From Hyphomonadaceae bacterium (GTDB lineage: Bacteria; Pseudomonadota; Alphaproteobacteria; Caulobacterales; Aquidulcibacteraceae), in contig JAEUMR010000049.1 of the NCBI GenBank assembly GCA_016791385.1, positions 1 to 64,000 of the forward strand: DNA of 64,000 nucleotides, in the 5' to 3' direction. The position numbers were made by a program, and so were the translations under genes. Under the pieces are notes generated by a model, which was given only the letters and a program-made list of their open reading frames with translations, did not search any database and had not been told where the DNA came from. Shown in pieces: positions 7,132 to 15,122 of the stretch; position 1 is the first letter of the stretch; every line of letters starts with the position of its first letter.

Positions 7132-8461
7132 CGGCACCATCGTCGCCCTGGCGTCCGGCGCGGGCCGCGCCGGCGTTGCTGTGATCCGCCTCTCCGGACC
7201 GGCGGCTGGCGATGTGCTGCGGGCGATGACCGACCGCGATCCGCCGCCGCCGCGCCGCGCCGCGCGCCGGGCCTTTTGCCATCCCGACGGCGGGCTTTCG
7301 CTCGATGACGGCATCGCCCTCTGGTTTCCGGGCCCAGCCAGCTTCACCGGCGAGGATGTCGCCGAGCTGCAGGTGCATGGCGGGCCGGCGGTCGTGGCCG
7401 CCATCATAGACGCCGCTTTGAGCCTGCCGGGCGTGCGGGCGGCGGAGCCCGGCGAGTTCACCCGCCGCGCCTTCGAGAACGGCAAGCTCGACCTGGCCGA
7501 GGCCGAGGGCCTGGCCGACCTCGTGGACGCTGAAACCGAGGCCCAGCGCCGCCAAGCCCTGCGCCAGCGCCGCGGCGCGCTGTCGGCGCTCTACGAAACG
7601 TGGCGCGACAAGCTGATCGAAGCGGCGGCGCTGATCGAAGCGGAGATCGACTTCCCGGATGAGGATCTGCCGGGCGAGCTTTCCCGCCGGGCCGGGCCGC
7701 TGCTCAAAGTGCTGGCTTACGACATGGGCCGCCATCTCGATGACGCGCACCGCGGCGAGCGCGTCCGCGACGGCTATCGCATCGCCATTATCGGCCCGCC
7801 CAACGCCGGCAAGTCGAGCCTCCTGAACGCGCTGGCTCAGCGCGAGGCGGCGATCGTCTCCGACATCCCAGGCACCACAAGGGACGTGGTGGAGGTGCGC
7901 CTGGTGCTGGCTGGCTTCCCGGTCTGGATCGCCGACACCGCCGGGCTGCGCGAGGCGGCGGACGCGATCGAGGCGGAAGGCGTGCGCAGGGCGCTGGAGC
8001 GGGCCGAGGAGGCCGATCTGCGCATCGGCGTGGCCGAAGCCTGCGCCAAGCCGCCCGAGAGCCTGAAAAGCGCGCTGAGGCCCGGCGACATCCTGGTCGC
8101 CTCCAAGGACGACCTCGCCGGCCTCGCCATCGAGCCGGTCGCGACCGATGGCGTCACCGTGCTCTCCGTCTCGGCCAAGACCGGCCAGGGCCTCGCCGCG
8201 CTGGAAGCGCTGCTGAGCCAGCGTGTCAGCGATGCGCTTGGCCTCGAGGAGGCGCCGGTGCTGACCCGCGCGCGCCATCGCCGCCTGGTGGAAGAGGCGC
8301 GCGCGGCGCTGGAGCGGGCGATCCCAGCGCTCGCACAAGGGCCGGAACTCGCCGCTGAAGATGTCCGCGTGGCGGCGGCGGCAATCGGCCGGCTCACAGG
8401 CCGCATCGATGTCGAAGATCTGCTCGACGAAATTTTTTCGAGCTTTTGCATCGGCAAATGA
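7124..8461 (+). CDS. mnmE: tRNA U34 carboxymethylaminomethyl-modifying GTPase MnmE
   Basis: A 445-residue GTPase that, with MnmG, makes (carboxymethyl)aminomethyl-uridine at the wobble position of tRNAs. The N-terminal tetrahydrofolate-binding domain (about residues 1-120) includes TIVALASGAGRAGVAVIRLS. The central helical part is interrupted by the G domain: G1 GPPNAGKSS near residue 224, then the G2/G3 region DIPGTTRD and DTAGLREA. The protein ends in FCIGK, the invariant C-terminal motif with the catalytic Cys. It is slightly shorter than usual in the G4/G5 region (no clear NKxD; only SKDD). Start ATG 7124. Partner mnmG follows after 230 bases. Confidence 0.96.
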   Translation: MKPGTIVALASGAGRAGVAVIRLSGPAAGDVLRAMTDRDPPPPRRAARRAFCHPDGGLSLDDGIALWFPGPASFTGEDVAELQVHGGPAVVAAIIDAALSLPGVRAAEPGEFTRRAFENGKLDLAEAEGLADLVDAETEAQRRQALRQRRGALSALYETWRDKLIEAAALIEAEIDFPDEDLPGELSRRAGPLLKVLAYDMGRHLDDAHRGERVRDGYRIAIIGPPNAGKSSLLNALAQREAAIVSDIPGTTRDVVEVRLVLAGFPVWIADTAGLREAADAIEAEGVRRALERAEEADLRIGVAEACAKPPESLKSALRPGDILVASKDDLAGLAIEPVATDGVTVLSVSAKTGQGLAALEALLSQRVSDALGLEEAPVLTRARHRRLVEEARAALERAIPALAQGPELAAEDVRVAAAAIGRLTGRIDVEDLLDEIFSSFCIGK

Positions 8462-8490
8462 GACCGCGCGAAAACCCGCATTTTTTGCGG

Positions 8491-8506
8491 CGTTTCACGC
8501 GAAACT
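8491..8506. promoter_or_regulatory. parS-like site (CGTTTCACGCGAAACT)
   Basis: Matches the parS consensus at 13 of 16 positions and contains the perfect inverted repeat GTTTC-ACGC-GAAAC. It lies in the mnmE-mnmG gap, 19 bases from a second match at 8525. With no coding constraint here, it is among the better candidates for a functional ParB site. Confidence 0.5.
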
Positions 8507-8524
8507 GGTGAACCGAAATTAGCG

Positions 8525-8540
8525 GGTTGCACGTGAAAGG
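8525..8540. promoter_or_regulatory. parS-like site (GGTTGCACGTGAAAGG)
   Basis: Carries the core GCACGTGAAA and matches the parS consensus at 12 of 16 positions. Intergenic between mnmE and mnmG, immediately before the second copy of the paired-palindrome repeat. Confidence 0.4.
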
Positions 8541-8543
8541 GGG

Positions 8544-8620
8544 CGCGGACCTTCAGGTCCGCATCGACGTTGTCACGCTGGCGCCTGAAGGTGAAATGCG
8601 GGTCTGAAGACCCGCGCTCC
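8544..8620. repeat. REP-like paired palindrome, copy 2 (inverted)
   Basis: Palindromes GCGGACCTTCAGGTCCGC (8545-8562) and GCGGGTCTGAAGACCCGC (8598-8615), followed by GCTCC, are the reverse complement of copy 1 at 4127-4184, here with a longer 35-base spacer. The spacer contains CGCCTGAAGGTGAAAT, which partly repeats the arm sequence. It occupies the mnmE-mnmG gap. The repeat is palindromic, non-coding and without a transposase nearby, as in REP/BIME elements. Confidence 0.75.
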
Positions 8621-8691
8621 AGCAGCCGCCGAGCGCGCTGTCAGCGCATCGCAGTGACGCGCTTGCACCGCTCCTATATGAAGCCCAGCAC

Positions 8692-10560
8692 ATGAGTTCT
8701 GAGCGTTCCTTCGACGTCATCGTCATCGGTGGCGGCCACGCTGGCTGCGAGGCGGCTGCGGCCGCTGCGCGTCTCGGCGCGCGCACGCTGCTGCTGACGC
8801 ACAAGCTTGAGACCATCGGCGAAATGAGCTGCAACCCGGCCATTGGCGGCTTGGGGAAGGGCCACCTCGTCCGCGAGATCGACGCGCTGGATGGCGTCAT
8901 GGGCCGGGTGGCCGACGCCGCCGGCATCCAGTTCCGGCTGCTCAACCGCTCCAAGGGCCCAGCCGTGCGCGGCCCCCGCGCCCAGTCTGACCGCAAGCTG
9001 TATCGCCAAGCCATGCAGGCAGCGCTGGCGGCGCAGGAGGGGCTGACGATTGGGGCGGCGGCCGTGGAGGATCTGGTCTTGGCGGACGGCGCCGTGGTTG
9101 GCGTGACGACTGCCGACGGCCGCGAACACAGCGCCCCCCGCGTCGTTCTCACCACCGGCACGTTCCTGAAGGGCGTCATCCATATCGGCGACAAGCGCAT
9201 CCCGGCGGGCCGCCACGGCGAGGCGCCGGCCATCGGGCTCTCTGATCGCTTGTATGGCGCAGGTTTCGCGTTGGGCCGGCTCAAGACCGGCACGCCGGCG
9301 CGGCTCCAATCCAGCTCTATCGATTGGGCCTCGCTGGAGAAGCAATACGCTGACGAGGACCCCTCGCCATTCTCATTCCTGACCGAGCACATCACCAACG
9401 CGCAGGTGGCCTGCGGCGTCACCTACACGAACGAAGAGACGCACCGGATCATCGAGCAATCACTGTCGAAGAGCGCTGTCTATTCCGGCGCCATCAGCGG
9501 GCGAGGGCCGCGCTATTGCCCTTCGATCGAGGACAAGGTCGTCCGCTTCGCCGACAAGAACGCGCACCAGATCTTCCTCGAACCGGAAGGCCTGGACGAC
9601 GACACCGTCTATCCAAACGGCATCAGCACCTCGTTGCCGGAAGACGTGCAAGAGCGCTTCATCCGCACCATTGCAGGGCTTGAGAACGTGCGCATCAAGC
9701 GCCACGCCTATGCGATCGAATACGATTATGTCGATCCGCGCGAGCTGATGCCGACGCTGGAGACCAAGCGCATCAAGGGCCTCTATCTCGCTGGCCAGAT
9801 CAACGGCACCACCGGCTACGAAGAAGCGGCGGCGCAAGGCTTGATCGCCGGCCTCAACGCAGCGCGTGCGGCCGGCGGGGGAGCGCCGTTCGAGGTGACG
9901 CGCGCTGAGGGCTATATCGGCGTGATGATCGATGACCTCGTCACACGCGGCGTCACCGAGCCCTATCGCATGTTCACCTCGCGCGCCGAATATCGGTTGT
10001 CGCTGCGCGCCGATAACGCGGACCAGCGCCTCACGCCCAAGGGCATCGAGCTTGGCTGTGTAGGCAGCGAGCGTTCGCGCAAATTCGCCGATAAAATGCG
10101 GGAAATCGCGAGGGCGCGCGAATTGGCGCGCACGCTCAATCTGACCCCCGCGCAAGCAGAAGCGCGCGGGCTCAAGGTCAATCAGGATGGCCAACGCCGC
10201 GATGCGTTGCAGCTGCTGGCCTATCCTTCCATCAGCTACGAACAGCTGGCCGCGATCTGGCCCGAACTCGGCGGCTTGAGCGCGCAAGCGCGCGAACAGC
10301 TTGAGATCGATGCGATGTACTCGGGCTATCTCGAACGCCAGGCGCTCGACGTTGAAGCCTTCAAACGCGACGAAGATCTGCGCCTCTCGCCCGATCTCGA
10401 TTACGCCAGCGTCGGCGGCCTTTCCAACGAAGTCCGCGAGAAGCTGGCGGCGGCGCGCCCGGTCACGCTCGGCCAAGCCTCGCGCATCGAAGGCGTGACG
10501 CCCGGCGCGCTCACGGCGTTGCTGGCGCATGTCAAACGCGACAAGAGGAAACGTGCATGA
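8692..10560 (+). CDS. mnmG: tRNA U34 modification enzyme MnmG (GidA)
   Basis: A 622-residue FAD enzyme, partner of MnmE in wobble-uridine modification. The N-terminal FAD dinucleotide motif is [16 protein letters not shown] (residues 8-23). Also visible: the GidA signature [20 protein letters not shown] with the catalytic Cys, [30 protein letters not shown], and [20 protein letters not shown] in the FAD domain. The C-terminal helical domain binds tRNA and MnmE. Length is normal. The ATG at 8692 lacks an obvious strong ribosome-binding site. The stop overlaps the next gene (ATGA at 10557). Confidence 0.97.
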   Translation: MSSERSFDVIVIGGGHAGCEAAAAAARLGARTLLLTHKLETIGEMSCNPAIGGLGKGHLVREIDALDGVMGRVADAAGIQFRLLNRSKGPAVRGPRAQSDRKLYRQAMQAALAAQEGLTIGAAAVEDLVLADGAVVGVTTADGREHSAPRVVLTTGTFLKGVIHIGDKRIPAGRHGEAPAIGLSDRLYGAGFALGRLKTGTPARLQSSSIDWASLEKQYADEDPSPFSFLTEHITNAQVACGVTYTNEETHRIIEQSLSKSAVYSGAISGRGPRYCPSIEDKVVRFADKNAHQIFLEPEGLDDDTVYPNGISTSLPEDVQERFIRTIAGLENVRIKRHAYAIEYDYVDPRELMPTLETKRIKGLYLAGQINGTTGYEEAAAQGLIAGLNAARAAGGGAPFEVTRAEGYIGVMIDDLVTRGVTEPYRMFTSRAEYRLSLRADNADQRLTPKGIELGCVGSERSRKFADKMREIARARELARTLNLTPAQAEARGLKVNQDGQRRDALQLLAYPSISYEQLAAIWPELGGLSAQAREQLEIDAMYSGYLERQALDVEAFKRDEDLRLSPDLDYASVGGLSNEVREKLAAARPVTLGQASRIEGVTPGALTALLAHVKRDKRKRA

Positions 10561-10907
10561 AGCTCGCCCGAGACACGCTCTTCGTCATCAAGGCGCCGTT
10601 CGAAGACGCGGCGCTTGATGGCACGTGGTTCTGCGCTTCGTGCGCGACCATGGAAGGTGCGCTGCTCGCCAATCCGCATTGGGCTACGCACATCGATGTG
10701 AAGCGCATGCCGTTTCCGCGCCCGCGCGCCGAGATGATTGCGTTGCTCGGCGAAGCTAACCAGTCGATGCCGGCGCTGGTGCTGGCGGACAGCTCGAAAC
10801 CGCCGGTCGACGCCAAGGTTTTCGAGGGCCGTTATTATCTCGATGAGCCCAAGCCGATCACCCGCTACCTGGCTGCCGCCTACGGCGGAGCAGGACCACA
10901 TCCGTGA
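10557..10907 (+). CDS. DUF3088-type small protein
   Basis: A 116-residue protein starting [20 protein letters not shown], then [38 protein letters not shown] and [11 protein letters not shown]. This pattern (a redox-like CASC after the first strand, PRPR, and an xPxLVL strand) fits the DUF3088 family and resembles a thioredoxin/glutaredoxin fold. Assignment is from memory of the family and is uncertain. Start overlaps the mnmG stop by 4 bases and its own end overlaps the next gene by 4 bases, so it is tightly coupled within the mnmG-rsmG operon. Role unknown; the C-x-x-C pair suggests redox activity or metal binding. Confidence 0.7.
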   Translation: MKLARDTLFVIKAPFEDAALDGTWFCASCATMEGALLANPHWATHIDVKRMPFPRPRAEMIALLGEANQSMPALVLADSSKPPVDAKVFEGRYYLDEPKPITRYLAAAYGGAGPHP

Positions 10908-11260
10908 GCCCGCGTCAGGTCGTTGAAAACTGGGTCGACGCGTTCAACCGCGCGGACGCCGAGGCCCTGGGCGCGCTGTACTTGGAGGACGCCATCAACC
11001 ACCAGGTGGCCAATGAGCCGGTGGAGGGGCGGGCGGCTATTCAAGCTATGTTCGAACGCGAGTTCGCGACGGCGGAAATGCAATGCATCCCCGGGAACCT
11101 ATTCGAGGACGGCGCTTGGGCGATCCTGGAGTGGCGCGACCCGAACGGATTGCGCGGCTGCGGCTTCTTTCAGGTGATTGACGGCAAGATCGCCTTCCAG
11201 CGGGGCTATTGGGACAAGCTCTCGTTTCTGAGGCTGCAGGTGATGGAGCTGAAGCTGTGA
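10904..11260 (+). CDS. SnoaL-like / NTF2-fold protein
   Basis: A 118-residue protein with the SnoaL-like cone-fold pattern: [50 protein letters not shown], then strands ending in DGKIAFQRGYWDKLSFLR. Such proteins are small isomerases, hydrolases or ligand binders; nothing here fixes the substrate. GTG start at 10904 overlaps the previous stop, and its own stop overlaps the rsmG start, so it is embedded in the mnmG-rsmG transcription unit, where I would not expect it by function. Confidence 0.75.
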   Translation: MSPRQVVENWVDAFNRADAEALGALYLEDAINHQVANEPVEGRAAIQAMFEREFATAEMQCIPGNLFEDGAWAILEWRDPNGLRGCGFFQVIDGKIAFQRGYWDKLSFLRLQVMELKL

Positions 11261-11889
11261 CGGAATACGGCCCGGCTGAGTTCCAGCAGGCGCTCGGTGT
11301 TTCACAGGAAACGATGCAGCGCCTTGAAGCCTACCGCCAGCTGCTGGCGGAATGGTCCGAGCGCATCAACCTGATCGGCCCCAAGGAGCTGGACCTGTTC
11401 TGGTCCCGCCACGCCCTGGATAGCGCCCAGCTGCTGAAATTCGCCCCGGAGGCGAAGAGGTGGGTCGATTTGGGGGCGGGCGCCGGGTTCCCAGGCCTCG
11501 TCCTAGCTTGCTTCCTGGCTGATCGGCCGGGCGCCAGCGTTCATCTGGTCGAGGCTACCGGCAAGAAGGCGCGCTTCCTCCAGGCGGTAGCCGATGACCT
11601 CCATCTGCCCGCCAAGGTCTTCAACGTCCGGATCGAGGCCTTTGGCGTTGGCGAGGGACCCTATGAGGTGGTTACTGCGCGTGCGCTGGCTCCCTTGAAC
11701 CGACTCATCCCCTATGCGAAGCCGATTCTCGATCGCGGCGCGATCGGGCTCTTCCCCAAAGGCGCGAATCTAGACGCCGAGCTGGCCGCCGCGACAGACG
11801 TCCTGATTGGTGGGGCGTACCGGGCAGACGTGCTGGAGAGCCTGAGCGATCCGCGCGGCCGCATTGTGCGCATCAGCAAGGCCGCCTGA
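11257..11889 (+). CDS. rsmG: 16S rRNA m7G527 methyltransferase RsmG (GidB)
   Basis: A 210-residue SAM-dependent methyltransferase modifying G527 of 16S rRNA. GTG 11257 is chosen because it overlaps the preceding stop and matches the usual N-terminal length; an in-frame ATG-type extension to 11209 looks spurious. Motifs: RINLIGPKELDLFWSRHALD, the SAM-binding motif WVDLGAGAGFPGLVLA, and the acidic strand HLVEATGKKARFL. A parS-like sequence lies within the first 20 codons. The order mnmG-rsmG-parA-parB is conserved near origins in many bacteria. Confidence 0.95.
   Translation: MTEYGPAEFQQALGVSQETMQRLEAYRQLLAEWSERINLIGPKELDLFWSRHALDSAQLLKFAPEAKRWVDLGAGAGFPGLVLACFLADRPGASVHLVEATGKKARFLQAVADDLHLPAKVFNVRIEAFGVGEGPYEVVTARALAPLNRLIPYAKPILDRGAIGLFPKGANLDAELAAATDVLIGGAYRADVLESLSDPRGRIVRISKAA
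11298..11313. promoter_or_regulatory. parS-like site in rsmG (TGTTTCACAGGAAACG)
   Basis: Matches the parS consensus at 13 of 16 positions, with an intact left half TGTTTCAC and right half GAAAC. It lies in the rsmG coding region, about 660 bases upstream of parA. In the cluster of six, this is the site closest to parAB. Confidence 0.45.
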
Positions 11890-11974
11890 CCGCTCCTGCC
11901 TCCGGATTCTAGTGGCGGGCGCGCGGACACAAACCGGTGTCCGTCTTCGTTGCTCGCCCGAGGAGGAGTGGGAC

Positions 11975-12763
11975 ATGCGCGCTTTGGCGATCGCCAACCA
12001 GAAGGGCGGCGTTGGCAAGACGACGACAGCGATCAATCTCGGCACCGCGCTGGCCGCGGCCGGGAAGGGTGTACTGATCTTCGACACCGACCCGCAGGGC
12101 AATGCCTCGACCGGCATCGACATCCATCCGCATGATCGCACGGTGACGAGCTATGACGTGCTCGTCGGACAGCTGCCGCTGTCGAAAGCGATCCTGCCGA
12201 CCAAGGTGCCCAATCTGTACATCACGCCCGGCGATGCGCGTCTTTCCGGCGTCGAAGGCGAGTTGATGGGCGAAGCGCAGCCGCAATTCTTTCTGCGCAA
12301 CGCGATTGAGCTTTTCCGCAAAGAATCCACGCTTGGCGTCGATTACATCCTGATCGACTGCCCGCCGTCTTTGAACGTTCTGACGGTCAATGCGCTCACT
12401 GCCGCCGACGGCGTGCTGGTGCCGCTGCAGACGGAATACTTCGCGCTCGAAGGGCTCGCGCAATTGCTGGCGACCATCAACGCGGTGAAGGTGAACCTCA
12501 ATCCGACGCTCGACATCCAAGGCGTCGTGCTGACCATGTACGACAAGCGCACCTCGCTCTCGGAGCAGGTGGCGCAAGAGGTGAGGACGCACTTCCCGGA
12601 CAAGGTCTACGAGACGGTGATCCCGCGCAACGTGCGCATCAGCGAGGCGCCGAGCCACGGCCTGCCCGCCATCATCTACGACCAGAACGCCGCTGGCAGC
12701 AAAGCGTACATCCAGCTTGCCAAAGAGCTGATCGAACGCGAGCGGATGCTCAACGCCGCATAG
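11975..12763 (+). CDS. parA: Chromosome-partitioning ATPase ParA
   Basis: A 262-residue deviant-Walker ATPase that moves ParB-parS complexes. Start ATG 11975 follows GAGGAGGAG; the in-frame upstream stretch is not ParA-like. Motifs: deviant Walker A KGGVGKTT (residues 10-17, with the signature Lys10), FDTDPQGNASTGI (switch I), and YILIDCPPSLNVL (Walker B). C-terminal basic residues support non-specific DNA binding. It has no N-terminal HTH domain, so this is the chromosomal type. parB follows after 90 bases. Confidence 0.97.
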   Translation: MRALAIANQKGGVGKTTTAINLGTALAAAGKGVLIFDTDPQGNASTGIDIHPHDRTVTSYDVLVGQLPLSKAILPTKVPNLYITPGDARLSGVEGELMGEAQPQFFLRNAIELFRKESTLGVDYILIDCPPSLNVLTVNALTAADGVLVPLQTEYFALEGLAQLLATINAVKVNLNPTLDIQGVVLTMYDKRTSLSEQVAQEVRTHFPDKVYETVIPRNVRISEAPSHGLPAIIYDQNAAGSKAYIQLAKELIERERMLNAA

Positions 12764-12786
12764 TGAAAGACCCGGAAATTTTTACC

Positions 12787-12807
12787 GGTGGGCAAGGATT
12801 TCCCACC
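12787..12807. promoter_or_regulatory. Inverted repeat between parA and parB
   Basis: GGTGGG (12787-12792) and CCCACC (12802-12807) form a 6-bp inverted repeat around a 9-base loop, about 47 bases upstream of parB. It could be an RNA hairpin setting the ParA:ParB ratio or a protein site. No T-tract follows. Confidence 0.3.
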
Positions 12808-12853
12808 AAAGCTTTAAGCATACCGAATCGGGTCGGGCGCAGGAGAGGGTTAG

Positions 12854-13954
12854 ATGAGCGAGTTTGCGAGACCACGGGGATTAGGGCGCGGGCTCTCGGC
12901 TCTGCTCGGCGAGCCGGTGCGCACCGAATCGCCGCGGCCAGCGAATGCGTTCGCTGCCCCGCAGCCGCAAGCCCAACCCGAAGCGCCGCGCGCGCCGATC
13001 GAGCCGCCGCGCAACGTGTTCGAATTGCCCATCACCAACACGCCGCCCGTGGCTCCTGCCGCGCCGGTCTTTGCTGTCGAGCCGCCGGCGCCTGAAGCTG
13101 TGGCGGCAGCGCCGGAGCCCGTTGCCGCCCCCGAGCTGGCAGCCACGCCCGTTCAGGCCGCAAGCGACGCCGGCCCGCGTTCGATCCCGATCGACCTGGT
13201 GCAACGCAACCCGCAACAGCCGCGCCGTCATTTCGACGAAGCGGAGCTGAACGAGCTTTCCGGCTCGATCCGTACGCATGGCGTGTTGCAGCCGATCCTG
13301 GTGCGCCCGATCAGCGACGGAAGATACGAGATCGTCGCCGGCGAGCGCCGCTGGCGCGCCGCGCAACGCGCGGGCTTGCATTCGATCCCGGCCGTCATCC
13401 GCGAGCTCAACGAAGTCGAAGTGCTCGAGATTGCCATCGTCGAAAACGTCCAGCGGACCGACCTCAATCCGATCGAAGAAGCGCAGGGCTTCCAAGCGCT
13501 GATCGATCGCTTCGGCCGCACGCAGCAAGACATTGCCGACGCTGTCGGCAAGTCGCGTCCGCATATCGCCAACATGCTGCGGCTGCTGTCGCTGCCGGAC
13601 GATCTGCAGGAAATGGTGCGCGACGGCCGCCTCAGCGCTGGCCATGCGCGCGCCATCCTCACTGCGCCCGATCCGCGCGGCCTCGCTCAACGCGCCATCA
13701 GCGAAGGGCTGAACGTGCGCGACGTCGAGCGCTTGGCGCAGCAGGCGAAGGACGAAAAGCACGGCCCGCGCGTGACGCCCGGCGCCGCCGAGTCGAAGAG
13801 CGCGGACACGCGCGCGCTGGAGCAGAGCTTGTCCAACGCGCTCGGCCTCGATGTCACGATCAACGACAAGAGCGGCGCGGGGGAGGTGAAGATCTCCTAC
13901 AAGACGCTCGATCAGCTCGACGACGTGATCCGGCGTCTGCGCGGCGGGTTCTAA
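12854..13954 (+). CDS. parB: Chromosome-partitioning protein ParB (CTPase)
   Basis: A 366-residue ParB, the centromere-binding CTP switch. The N-terminal RGLGRGLSALLGE is the conserved segment that stimulates ParA. A long Ala/Pro-rich linker (about residues 25-107) follows, longer than in many ParBs. The CTP-binding core has GERRWRAAQRAG near residue 163 and ENVQRTDLNPIEEA near 197. The HTH parS-binding domain reads TQQDIADAVGKSRPHIANML, and the C-terminal dimerisation domain ends DVIRRLRGGF. It converges with a minus-strand gene, and the two stop codons lie inside one palindrome. Confidence 0.97.
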   Translation: MSEFARPRGLGRGLSALLGEPVRTESPRPANAFAAPQPQAQPEAPRAPIEPPRNVFELPITNTPPVAPAAPVFAVEPPAPEAVAAAPEPVAAPELAATPVQAASDAGPRSIPIDLVQRNPQQPRRHFDEAELNELSGSIRTHGVLQPILVRPISDGRYEIVAGERRWRAAQRAGLHSIPAVIRELNEVEVLEIAIVENVQRTDLNPIEEAQGFQALIDRFGRTQQDIADAVGKSRPHIANMLRLLSLPDDLQEMVRDGRLSAGHARAILTAPDPRGLAQRAISEGLNVRDVERLAQQAKDEKHGPRVTPGAAESKSADTRALEQSLSNALGLDVTINDKSGAGEVKISYKTLDQLDDVIRRLRGGF

Positions 13955-13966
13955 CGTAGAACCCGC
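13944..13966. terminator. Bidirectional terminator-like palindrome over two stop codons
   Basis: GCGGGTTCT, loop AACGT, AGAACCCGC: a perfect 9-bp stem. It contains both the parB stop (TAA, 13952-13954) and the stop of the convergent gene (TAG on the minus strand, 13951-13953). The flanks carry no long T-tract. The symmetry and location suggest bidirectional transcription termination or 3'-end protection for both messages. Confidence 0.55.
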
Positions 13967-15042
13967 GTCGCATCGACGATTTCGACATCGCTCATCATGC
14001 TGAGATAGGCGTCGAGCCAAGCCTTATGCGCTGAGCCGACGATCACGAGCACACGCCCGCCCGGCTTGAACGAGGCGACTTCGCGGATGTTTGCCGCCAT
14101 GCGCAGATTGCGCGCTTCCCAGGTCGCTACGCGGGTGCGTCCGACATCTGCCGGGCTCGGGCGGTTGATCATGTTGAGCCATTGGCCGTCTGCATCAACG
14201 TGACCGGCCGCGGGCCGGTTGAGCATTCTGTAGGTGTCGAGCGCTTGCGTTGGCGTCGTCAGATGCTGGCCTGCTTCGCGCAGCGGTGTGAATGAAGGAT
14301 CCGCCAGAAGCTGTGCGACCCAGGGCTGCTCCGTGAACGTTTGCATGTTCTGTTCGAAGTCTGGCCCGACATCGTCGCTCTGGTCGTCCATCGGATAGAC
14401 GCGCTCAAGTCCAAGCCGGACAGCGAGCCGCGATGCGATCAACTGGTTCTCGTTGCGCCGCGCCGGCGTTTCGTAGGTCGCGAATTGCTCGGCCAACAGC
14501 GCGGGTACGCTTTCGTCAGCAACGCGTTCACTCGGCTCAAGTCGCCACCATTGCACGATCGCCGAAGCAGGATCGCCTGCCGCCGCGAACAGCGCAGCAA
14601 GACGCCTGCGTTGCGCGGGCGTGGGGGAGGCGGGCCAGTTCGAGAGCGTGCGGCGCAGCTCGGCCTCGGCTTGCGGCATGTCCATCTGCAGTCCGGGCCG
14701 GGCCAGCGCGGAAAGCGCCATTGCCCGCGCGCCGTAAGAGCTTGCGACGTCCGGATGGCTCTCGCGATACTCCCACATCTGCGAAATGCTTCGGCCGGGA
14801 AGCGCCTCGATGGCGATAGCGTCGGGGTGGAAGGCGGCGAGCCGTGCGAGCAGGGGCTCCAACACGGCCGGATCGAAATCATCCGGCGTGCCGCTGAGGT
14901 GCGGCGTGCCGATCACCAGGATCTGCGTTGGCTCGCCAACATGGCGGCTCTGATACGCGCGCGGATCGAATGGCCGGTTCTGCGCCAGCGCAGGCGTGAT
15001 GAGGGCGAGCGCCAGCGCCGCGCCAATGACGATTGATTTCAT
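13951..15042 (-). CDS. Exported DUF5694-type protein
   Basis: A 363-residue protein whose N-terminus MKSIVIGAALALALITPALA is a Sec signal peptide. The start at 15042 follows GGGAGGACC. Two conserved blocks, ILVIGTPHLSG near the mature N-terminus and RVLVIVGSAHKAWLDAYL near the C-terminus with nearby NMINRPSP and RNLRMAANI, fit the TraB/GumN-like DUF5694 group; the number is from memory. The two His-containing blocks (GTPH, GSAH) are the typical distant pair proposed as metal ligands in TraB-like proteins. Likely periplasmic, function unknown. Confidence 0.7.
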   Translation of the reverse strand: MKSIVIGAALALALITPALAQNRPFDPRAYQSRHVGEPTQILVIGTPHLSGTPDDFDPAVLEPLLARLAAFHPDAIAIEALPGRSISQMWEYRESHPDVASSYGARAMALSALARPGLQMDMPQAEAELRRTLSNWPASPTPAQRRRLAALFAAAGDPASAIVQWWRLEPSERVADESVPALLAEQFATYETPARRNENQLIASRLAVRLGLERVYPMDDQSDDVGPDFEQNMQTFTEQPWVAQLLADPSFTPLREAGQHLTTPTQALDTYRMLNRPAAGHVDADGQWLNMINRPSPADVGRTRVATWEARNLRMAANIREVASFKPGGRVLVIVGSAHKAWLDAYLSMMSDVEIVDATRVLR

Positions 15043-15122
15043 GGATGGTCCTCCCGCTCCGGAGGACGCATCCGCAGGGCTCTTTGGATGCAAAGCCGGA
15101 CCGCCTGGGCGATAATGTCGCG

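Noticed and set aside
8476-8490. CCGCA-TTTT-TGCGG as mnmE terminator
   Set aside because: Only a 5-bp stem with the T-run in the loop, not after the stem; too weak to call.
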